A stretch of 5,688 nucleotides of DNA from Chloroflexi bacterium RBG_16_57_11 (GTDB lineage: Bacteria; Chloroflexota; Anaerolineae; Anaerolineales; UBA4823). Of this stretch, positions 1 through 4,983 are shown in pieces. The stretch spans positions 777 through 6,464 of the forward strand of contig MGNS01000081.1 in assembly GCA_001795165.1 (NCBI GenBank). Direction: 5' to 3'. Within the stretch, counting starts at the first letter, position 1, and every line of letters starts with the position of its first letter. The notes below the pieces were generated by a model. It ran no database searches. It was given only the letters and a program-made list of their open reading frames with translations, and was not told the origin of the DNA. The position numbers were made by a program, and so were the translations under genes.

Positions 1-1305
1 CAGTGCGCCTTCGGTGGGGTCGCCGATCAGGTTTTCGCCATCCAGGCGTGCATCGGCGCACAAGGCCATCGGCAGCATCACCTCATCGAGATCGATCTTG
101 GGACCACCCGCACTCAGCACCTGCCCTTCTGTTGTGTAAGGCGCGCTACCCTTCTTCCAGGGCTCGCCTGGCGGGATGCCACGGGTGAGCTGCAATTCTC
201 CTTTCGTGCCATAGCCTTCGCCAGTTACATGGTAGCGGTTCTGGCCAGGTACGGTGAACTCGACCGAGGTCATCTTATTCAGCGTCAGCGTGCCGGTCTT
301 GTCCGAGCAGATGGCCGATACAGAGCCCAACGTCTCCACCGACGGCAGCCGCTTGACGATGGCGTTCTGAGCAGCCAGGACGCGTGTGCCCATCGAATAC
401 ATGGTGGTCACCACTGCCGGCATGCCGGTCGGGATGGCCGAAATCGCCAGGGCGATGCCAGCCGTGAAAATTACCGCAAAATCATTCCCTTGCGTTAGAC
501 CGATGATAAGCATCAGAAGGAAAGTCACGCCAGCCAGGCTGGCGATGATGATGGTCAGCCGGTCGAGCTGCTTCTGCAGCGGGGTCTTATCCGCTTCAGT
601 TTTGTTCAGCAGGTCGGCGATTTTACCCATCTCGGTGCCCATACCGGTGGTGGTGACGATCATCTCACCGCGCCCGCGCGTGACCGCCGTGTTCATGTAG
701 GCCATGCAATGGCGGTCGCCCAGCGGGGCGTCGGCTTTGGCGATGGTCTCGGTGTCCTTGGGTGAGGCCACGCTCTCGCCGGTCAGGGCGGCTTCCTCGA
801 TCTCCACGGTGGCTGTCACGAACAGGCGACCATCCGCCGGGACGCGGTTGCCCGCTTCCATCAGCACGATGTCGCCCGGGACCAGGTCCTCCGCGTCGAT
901 CTCGACCGCCTGCCCATCCCGGCGCACGCGGGCGATGTTCTTCATCATCTTTTCCAGCGCGGCCAGGCTGGCTTCGGCCTTCGATTCTTGATTCAGGCCT
1001 AAGACAGCATTGAACACCGTCAGAATCAAGAGCACCAGGGTGGTGCCCCAATCCCCGGTGACGACGATATTGACGATCGCGGCAAACAGCAGGAGGATCT
1101 GCATAAAGTCCTTGTACTGGCGCAAGAAAGCCTGCCAGCCCGGTTCCTTCGCCTTGCCTGCCAGCTTATTCGGGCCGTATTTCTGCAGCCGCTGTTGCGC
1201 TTCGACGCTGCTCAACCCCTTGGCCGGATCGACCCCAAGCTCTTTGGCCACCACCTCCGGGGTTATGGTGAACCATTTCGGTTGGTTATTGGGTGTGTCT
1301 GCCAT
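1..1305 (-). CDS. Cation-transporting P-type ATPase (P2 type), N-terminal 435 residues; 3' end beyond the left edge
   Basis: Membrane pump that uses ATP, through an aspartyl-phosphate intermediate, to move cations across the cytoplasmic membrane. The visible half contains the N-terminal cation-ATPase domain (about residues 8-80), M1-M2 (about 66-104), the actuator domain with its TGES dephosphorylation loop (175-178), M3-M4 (about 249-302), the phosphorylation motif CSDKTGT with Asp335, and the start of the nucleotide-binding domain ending in GDPTEGAL (428-435). The layout is that of SERCA/PMA1-like P2 pumps, with no heavy-metal-binding domain and no CPx motif. The M4 motif reads IPTGMP, with Thr293 exactly where SERCA has its ion ligand Glu309: both lie 42 residues before the phosphorylated Asp. 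The substrate is therefore uncertain, and M5-M6, which carry the other ligands, are outside the window. The ATG at 1305 follows the polyphosphate kinase stop by 17 bp, with a modest GGCAGGT ribosome site, implying a shared transcript. Family is sure; ion is not. Confidence 0.96.
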   Translation of the reverse strand, partial: MADTPNNQPKWFTITPEVVAKELGVDPAKGLSSVEAQQRLQKYGPNKLAGKAKEPGWQAFLRQYKDFMQILLLFAAIVNIVVTGDWGTTLVLLILTVFNAVLGLNQESKAEASLAALEKMMKNIARVRRDGQAVEIDAEDLVPGDIVLMEAGNRVPADGRLFVTATVEIEEAALTGESVASPKDTETIAKADAPLGDRHCMAYMNTAVTRGRGEMIVTTTGMGTEMGKIADLLNKTEADKTPLQKQLDRLTIIIASLAGVTFLLMLIIGLTQGNDFAVIFTAGIALAISAIPTGMPAVVTTMYSMGTRVLAAQNAIVKRLPSVETLGSVSAICSDKTGTLTLNKMTSVEFTVPGQNRYHVTGEGYGTKGELQLTRGIPPGEPWKKGSAPYTTEGQVLSAGGPKIDLDEVMLPMALCADARLDGENLIGDPTEGAL

Positions 1306-1322
1306 ACTGGGTTACCTGCCTT

Positions 1323-2204
1323 TCAATATCTTTCTGGGACAAAGCGGAATGGATGATCCGATTCTTTGTAGTTGCCCTTCGGCTGGCGCTTGGGGAACTT
1401 GATTGGCTCGCGCGGCACTTCTTCGTAGGGGATCAGGCTCAAGAAGTGCGAGATGCAGTTCAGCCGCGCCCGGCGCTGGTCGTTGGAAGGCACCACGTAC
1501 CACGGGCATTCCGGGGTGTCGGTGGCGGCGAACATGGCGTCACGCGCTCGGGAGTAGTCATACCAGCGCGCCTGGGCTTGCAGATCCATCGGGCTGAGCT
1601 TCCAGATCTTGCGATAGTCTTCATTGCGCTCCTGGAAGCGCTTGGCCTGCTCCTCCATATCCACTTCGAGCCAGTACTTGACCAGATGGACGCCGGATTG
1701 GATGATGGCTCGCTCGACCGGAGGTGCATATTTCAGAAAGTATTCCACCTGTTCTGGTGTGGCAAAGCCCATTACCCGCTCGACGCCAGCCCGGTTGTAC
1801 CAGCTACGGTCAAACAGCACCACTTCCCCGGCTGCCGGCAGGTGAGGCATGTAGCGCTGGAAATACATCTGCGATTTCTCCCTGTCTGTTGGAGCCGAGA
1901 GCGCTACCACGCGGAAAACGCGCGGGCTGACCCGCTCGGTGATGCGCCTGATCACGCCGCCCTTGCCGGCAGTGTCGCGCCCTTCAAAAATGACGCAGAT
2001 CTTAGCTCCAGTGGCTTTGACCCATTCCTGCATCTTGACCAGCTCGACCTGGAGTTTTTCCATCTCCTTGTCAAACTCTTTACGGCTAATCTTGGCCTTC
2101 TCTCCAGTACCACCCGGCTCCTCAATCGGCGCTGTCTCGAGCACCTCCTTCTCCTCAGCCTCCTCAGCCTTCTTGCCCTTCTTCTTACCTTTATCCTTCG
2201 CCAT
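1323..2204 (-). CDS. ppk2: Polyphosphate kinase 2 family protein (PPK2), probably class I
   Basis: Cytoplasmic kinase that transfers phosphate between inorganic polyphosphate and nucleotides; class I members mainly make ATP from ADP or GTP from GDP. The 293-residue protein has the PPK2 Walker A loop FEGRDTAGKGG (73-83), Walker B LFDRSWYNRAGVE (130-142), the Arg/Glu-rich lid segment around 187-198 (AKRFQERNEDYR), and a conserved C-terminal part including YDYSRARDAMF (215-225) and VVPSNDQRRAR (237-247). Length fits a single-domain PPK2. The GRDxAGKGG form of Walker A is typical of class I, so phosphorylation of nucleoside diphosphates is the favoured activity, by family analogy only. Residues 2-40 form a Lys/Glu-rich low-complexity extension not needed for the fold. 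The ATG at 2204 has a clear AAAGGAG site 6 nt upstream. It lies 107 bp after the ZIP gene and 17 bp before the P-type ATPase, which suggests a role beside ion transport. Confidence 0.95.
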   Translation of the reverse strand: MAKDKGKKKGKKAEEAEEKEVLETAPIEEPGGTGEKAKISRKEFDKEMEKLQVELVKMQEWVKATGAKICVIFEGRDTAGKGGVIRRITERVSPRVFRVVALSAPTDREKSQMYFQRYMPHLPAAGEVVLFDRSWYNRAGVERVMGFATPEQVEYFLKYAPPVERAIIQSGVHLVKYWLEVDMEEQAKRFQERNEDYRKIWKLSPMDLQAQARWYDYSRARDAMFAATDTPECPWYVVPSNDQRRARLNCISHFLSLIPYEEVPREPIKFPKRQPKGNYKESDHPFRFVPERY

Positions 2205-2210
2205 GATTGT

Positions 2211-2217
2211 CTCCTTT
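2211..2217 (-). promoter_or_regulatory. Shine-Dalgarno site of ppk2
   Basis: AAAGGAG read on the minus strand, 6 nt before the ATG at 2204. It fixes the start, so the Lys/Glu-rich N-terminal extension is really translated. Confidence 0.8.
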
Positions 2218-2311
2218 CTCTGGCATGATTAATTCCTGACCTACAGTCTGTTAACCCTGTTCTGAGTGTTTAGGTACTCTTGGCATGGAAGGTCTGCGGT
2301 TGGCCGAGCTA

Positions 2312-3025
2312 TTATTCTATGACCGAGAGAATAGCAGCTGCCAAAAATCCCATCACGGTAAAGATGCCGACCAGCTTCCCGCCGTGCTCGAACGCCTCTG
2401 GCATCATCGCATCGGCCAGCATGGTTCCGGCGGCGAAAGCCTGGGCCAATCGCCCATCCGCGCCTGGTAGCCAGCGAATTATCAGGTAACCCAACCCTGC
2501 ACAGGCGGCTGAGATGATCACCAGTGCAGTCCACATCCAGAAGATGTTGCGCCGAGAGTGACCTGAGGTCTGGAGATTCACCGTCCCGGCCACGCCCTCT
2601 GGCAGGTTCGAGACGAACACGGCCGCCAGAAAGGCGGCATTGACCGCGCCGCCAACCGCCAGGCTCATCCCAAGGATGATCGACTCGGGCACGTTATCCA
2701 GCAGGGTGCCGATGAAAATCGCTGAGCCCGAGCCAACCTGCTCGCCGGCAATGTCCTTGCGATCCGCACCACCCCGGCGATCGACAATCCAGTCGGCTCC
2801 AAAGAAGGCGAACGCACCCAGGCAGAATGTGGCCGCCATATCGATTCCATAGAACATTGACTCAGGGATCAGCTCATAGGCGATGGCGCTGATCAAAGCC
2901 CCGGCGCCTACACCCATGACCATACCAATGGTGCGTGTGGACAACCCGCGCTCGGCAAGGAAATAACCAACCAGCAACGAGATAGCGGCCAATCCGCCCC
3001 AAAAAGTTGCACCAATTATTGCCAT
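2312..3025 (-). CDS. ZIP family metal transporter with non-canonical metal-site residues
   Basis: Predicted inner-membrane transporter of 237 residues with about eight hydrophobic segments (roughly 5-23, 33-53, 60-80, 101-123, 127-149, 163-185, 191-210, 217-236), matching short bacterial ZIP (ZupT-like) proteins that take up zinc, iron or other divalent metals. The two signature repeats are recognisable: DNVPES in TM4 (110-115) and SNLPEG in TM5 (139-144), both ending in the Pro-Glu pair of the family. The C-terminal AFAAGTMLADAMMPEA (196-211) is also ZIP-like. However, the His that normally opens each repeat is Asp110 in TM4 and Ser139 in TM5, and the loop after TM3 (about 82-100) has no His cluster. 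Metal specificity, and even the direction of transport, is therefore open. There is no Shine-Dalgarno site; a promoter lies almost on top of the ATG, suggesting leaderless translation. It is the first gene of the group leading to ppk2 and the ATPase. Confidence 0.87.
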   Translation of the reverse strand: MAIIGATFWGGLAAISLLVGYFLAERGLSTRTIGMVMGVGAGALISAIAYELIPESMFYGIDMAATFCLGAFAFFGADWIVDRRGGADRKDIAGEQVGSGSAIFIGTLLDNVPESIILGMSLAVGGAVNAAFLAAVFVSNLPEGVAGTVNLQTSGHSRRNIFWMWTALVIISAACAGLGYLIIRWLPGADGRLAQAFAAGTMLADAMMPEAFEHGGKLVGIFTVMGFLAAAILSVIE

Positions 3026-3033
3026 GGTTTGTT

Positions 3034-3061
3034 ATTTTATCATTAATCTCTAATTTATCAA
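3034..3061 (-). promoter_or_regulatory. Candidate sigma-70-like promoter of the ZIP gene (leaderless)
   Basis: On the minus strand a -35-like TTGATA (3061-3056) is followed, after 16 nt, by a -10-like TAAAAT (3039-3034). It lies in an AT-rich stretch that stands out from the GC-rich surroundings. The expected transcription start falls at about 3025-3028, at or within 3 nt of the ZIP start codon, and no Shine-Dalgarno sequence is present. Both facts suggest a leaderless mRNA. The boxes match consensus well, but the call is by eye. Confidence 0.5.
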
Positions 3062-3092
3062 ATATTAAGCATCGAGAATAGCTTTTTGACCT

Positions 3093-3134
3093 GCCCTTGG
3101 GTGCGAGCAGCGCTGCACAGCCCACACCCAGGGC
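3093..3134. repeat. GC-rich inverted repeat between genes, possible transcript end
   Basis: The arms GCCCTTGGGTG (3093-3103) and CACCCAGGGC (3125-3134) can pair over 10 bp with one bulged base. The loop contains a second perfect palindrome, GCAGCGCTGC (3107-3116). It begins 11 bp after the stop codon of the coiled-coil gene and precedes the ZIP promoter, the right place to end the upstream transcript. On the minus strand the stem is followed by AGGTCAAAAAG, not a U-run, so it is not a standard intrinsic terminator. It may instead protect a 3' end or aid another mode of termination. Confidence 0.5.
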
Positions 3135-3145
3135 GAGAAACCATC

Positions 3146-3625
3146 CTACTTTTGCGCATTCAGAATGGTTTGAACAAGTTGCTCTTTGGTAGCCTCCAGC
3201 ATGCCGTAGATGCGATCCAGGACAGATTTAACCGCCTCACTTTCCGCTTCTTTGGAGGCGTCCTCAACGGTCTGCATTGTTTTATTGAACTGCTCGATGG
3301 ACTGGTTCAGCCGTTCGATGGCCAGATCGCCGCGTGCTTCAGAAGCAGATTTCAGGCGATTGCCGATTTCCTCGATGTCCTGCTTGACCAGGTCTGCCTT
3401 GGCCGGTTGAGACGGCAGGTTGCCGGCCAGAGTAAGCGCCAGGTCAACCGACTTGGTGGCCATCTCGACAGCTGTATCAATCCGCTCCTGGCTGAGCTCG
3501 ACCCGCTGCTCAACCGCGCCTCTGGCAATGCGGTAAGCCTGTCGTTCCGATCTCCCGGCTAACAGGAGTCCAACCAGAGCCAATCCCACTATGATCCCGA
3601 TGATCCAACGCCAAGTGTTGTTCAT
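3146..3625 (-). CDS. Small membrane-anchored, probably coiled-coil protein of unknown function
   Basis: I do not recognise a family. The 159-residue protein starts with a short polar, Trp-containing stretch (MNNTWRW), then one strongly hydrophobic helix (about 8-24) ending in AGRSERQAYR. The positive charges after the helix suggest an N-in or signal-anchor arrangement, but the side is not settled. There is no lipobox Cys, and no clear cleavage site was seen. The rest (about 28-157) is rich in Glu, Lys, Gln, Ala and Leu with almost no Gly or Pro, except a break around 68-74 (GNLPSQP). It therefore looks like two long amphipathic helices able to form a coiled coil. The ATG at 3625 has a very strong AAGGAGG site. 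It starts 19 bp after the arginine deiminase stop, so co-expression is likely. A scaffold or membrane-stress role is possible but only a guess. Confidence 0.85.
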   Translation of the reverse strand: MNNTWRWIIGIIVGLALVGLLLAGRSERQAYRIARGAVEQRVELSQERIDTAVEMATKSVDLALTLAGNLPSQPAKADLVKQDIEEIGNRLKSASEARGDLAIERLNQSIEQFNKTMQTVEDASKEAESEAVKSVLDRIYGMLEATKEQLVQTILNAQK

Positions 3626-3630
3626 GGTTT

Positions 3631-3640
3631 CTCCTCCTTA
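3631..3640 (-). promoter_or_regulatory. Strong Shine-Dalgarno site of the coiled-coil gene
   Basis: TAAGGAGGAG on the minus strand ends 5 nt before the ATG at 3625, in the 19-bp gap after the arginine deiminase stop. It is among the closest matches to the anti-SD in the window and supports this small ORF as a genuine, well-translated gene. Confidence 0.8.
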
Positions 3641-3644
3641 CTTG

Positions 3645-4919
3645 CTAAATTCCGTCACGCAGGAATGGGCAGGTCATGCAGTGCCCGCCGCCACGGCCCT
3701 TGCCCAGCTCGAACCCGGCGATGGCGACCACCTCGACGCCAGCCTGGCGCATCTTGGAAATAGTGAAGGTGTTGCGCTCGTAGGAGACGACCACACCCGG
3801 CTCCAATGCCACGGTGTTATTGGCGTCGTCCCACTGCTCGCGCTGCGCCTGGTACTCATCGCCACCGGTCTCGACCACGGTCAGCTTCTTGACGTGCAGC
3901 GCATCGGCCATCGCATCCAGGAAGCTCCTCTCCTCGGTGACATGGAAGTCGCCCGGTTTCTTCCCTGGGCGCAGGCTGATGGCGCGGATGTTATTAACCA
4001 CCTTGGGGAAGGCGGTGGCGATATCCCGGTCGAGCAGGGTGAAGACTGTATCCAGGTGCATGTGGGCGCGATCCTTGGTCATCACAGCCACGAGCACCCG
4101 CTCGGCGCCGCCGTTTTCGAACAGGTTCTTGGCCACTAGCTCGATCATGCGCGCCTGGGTGCGCTCGCCCATGCCAATCGCCACCGTGCCATGGCCGATG
4201 GGCTGGACGTCGCCGCCTTCCATAGAGGCCCGGCCGAAATCGTGGATGTCGAAGCCGCCATCACCGGTCTGTTCCGGATACCAGAAGTCGAACTTGGCGG
4301 CCTGGAACATAGGGTGGTAGCGGTAGATGGTCAGCATGTTGAGCGCCTCCCGCCGCCGGGCGGGCCAGAACATTGGGTTGACCGTGACGCCGTTGTAAAT
4401 CCAGCAGGAGGGATCACGCTGGAAGAGCGAGTTCGGCACCGGAGGAATGACGAAGAAACCCGGTTCATCCACCGCCGCCGCACCCAAAGAGATCTGCCTG
4501 TACCCGGCCAGATCGAAACCTCCGGCCTCCATCTCGCCGATCGTCAGCCCGCCAACCAGGTGCCTGGCGAGCACATCCGGCTGCATCTTCATCAAGAACT
4601 CGCGCACTTCGTCCAACAATGACCACCCTACGGTGTACTCGGATGCCACCAGCTGGATCACATTGCGGCGACTTTCCTCGGAGGCTGCCAGGGCTTCGCC
4701 CAGCAAGTCCAGGTGATAATATACTTCGATGCCGCGCTCGCGCATCGCCTTGACGAACTGGTCGTGCTCCCATTGAGCGCGCTCCACCCACAGGACATCG
4801 TCGAACAACAGGTCGTCGTGGTTGGTGGGGGTCAGACGCTTCAGGCTGAGATCCGGTCGATGGACAATCACCTTACGGAGCTTGCCGACTTCTGAATGAA
4901 CGCCAATTTCGTTACTCAT
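3645..4919 (-). CDS. arcA: Arginine deiminase
   Basis: Cytoplasmic enzyme that hydrolyses L-arginine to L-citrulline and ammonia, the first step of the arginine deiminase pathway. The 424-residue length fits the family (about 400-420). The family landmarks occur in order: VHRP (19-22), LTPTNHDDLLFDD (29-41), NSLFQRDP (163-170), SMEGGDVQPIG (232-242), HMHLDTVFT (286-294), GGDEYQAQREQWDDANN (352-368) and GGGHCMTCPF (410-419). By comparison with the well-studied Pseudomonas enzyme, the catalytic set is complete: nucleophile Cys414, His288, Glu234, Asp169 and Asp290. The active-site loop has the H-C-M-T-C-P form rather than the R-C-M-S-M-P of proteobacterial enzymes. The ATG at 4919 has AAGGAG 8 nt upstream. 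Carbamoyltransferase (arcB), carbamate kinase (arcC) and the antiporter (arcD) are not in the window, so the usual operon is not present here. The neighbours are an M20 peptidase upstream and a small membrane protein downstream. Confidence 0.96.
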   Translation of the reverse strand: MSNEIGVHSEVGKLRKVIVHRPDLSLKRLTPTNHDDLLFDDVLWVERAQWEHDQFVKAMRERGIEVYYHLDLLGEALAASEESRRNVIQLVASEYTVGWSLLDEVREFLMKMQPDVLARHLVGGLTIGEMEAGGFDLAGYRQISLGAAAVDEPGFFVIPPVPNSLFQRDPSCWIYNGVTVNPMFWPARRREALNMLTIYRYHPMFQAAKFDFWYPEQTGDGGFDIHDFGRASMEGGDVQPIGHGTVAIGMGERTQARMIELVAKNLFENGGAERVLVAVMTKDRAHMHLDTVFTLLDRDIATAFPKVVNNIRAISLRPGKKPGDFHVTEERSFLDAMADALHVKKLTVVETGGDEYQAQREQWDDANNTVALEPGVVVSYERNTFTISKMRQAGVEVVAIAGFELGKGRGGGHCMTCPFLRDGI

Positions 4920-4947
4920 ATCTTGATCTCCTTCTGGATTTGCTCAT
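4912..4947 (-). CDS. Possible Arg-rich leader mini-ORF (11 codons) overlapping the arcA start
   Basis: The ATG at 4947 opens a frame reading MSKSRRRSRYE, with a TAA at 4914-4912. It overlaps the first bases of arcA in another frame and contains the arcA Shine-Dalgarno site. Four of its eleven codons are AGA or AGG arginine codons. Translation could in principle sense arginine supply and affect arcA initiation. However, the purine-rich SD itself (AGAAGGAGA) encodes Arg-Arg-Arg in this frame, and no clear SD precedes the mini-ORF, so chance is a serious alternative. Confidence 0.2.
   Translation of the reverse strand: MSKSRRRSRYE
4928..4933 (-). promoter_or_regulatory. Shine-Dalgarno site of arcA
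   Basis: AAGGAG on the minus strand, 8 nt before the ATG at 4919. It selects this start for the deiminase and lies inside the Arg-rich mini-ORF. Confidence 0.75.
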
Positions 4948-4954
4948 TTTGATC

Positions 4955-4968
4955 TGGATATTAATCCA
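4955..4968. repeat. Short inverted repeat upstream of arcA
   Basis: The arms TGGAT and ATCCA are separated by ATTA, in an AT-rich part of the 64-bp gap between the M20 gene and arcA. A direct repeat TCTGGAT (4933-4939 and 4953-4959) overlaps it, with copies 20 bp apart. It could be an operator, but it does not resemble the ArgR box well enough to name a regulator. Confidence 0.3.
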
Positions 4969-4983
4969 ATAGATTGACCAGGC

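Noticed and set aside
665..1051. 128-residue minus-strand frame inside the P-type ATPase gene
   Set aside because: It is out of frame with the ATPase, Arg/Gly/Pro-rich, and resembles a GC-bias artefact.
1293..2228. 311-residue open frame on the plus strand across the polyphosphate kinase gene
   Set aside because: It is antisense to a clear PPK2 gene, has no recognisable domain or good SD, and its length is explained by the codon bias of the opposite strand.
2226..2254. Possible separate ppk2 promoter (TTAACA, 17 bp, TAATCA)
   Set aside because: The -35-like box is fair but the -10-like box matches consensus poorly, so it is not listed as a feature. The 107-bp gap shows no convincing terminator either.
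2221..2287. TGGCATG occurring twice, 60 bp apart, before ppk2
   Set aside because: It is only 7 bp long with no symmetry or wider similarity; chance is sufficient.
2241..2534. 97-residue minus-strand frame running from the ZIP gene into the gap before ppk2
   Set aside because: It overlaps the end of the ZIP gene in another frame, has no SD and no recognisable domain.
3086..3562. 158-residue plus-strand frame opposite the coiled-coil gene
   Set aside because: The minus-strand ORF has a strong SD, operon spacing and a sensible membrane-anchor layout; the plus frame has none of these.
3591..4622. Several plus-strand frames opposite the arginine deiminase gene
   Set aside because: The deiminase has all family motifs across its full length, so these are shadows.
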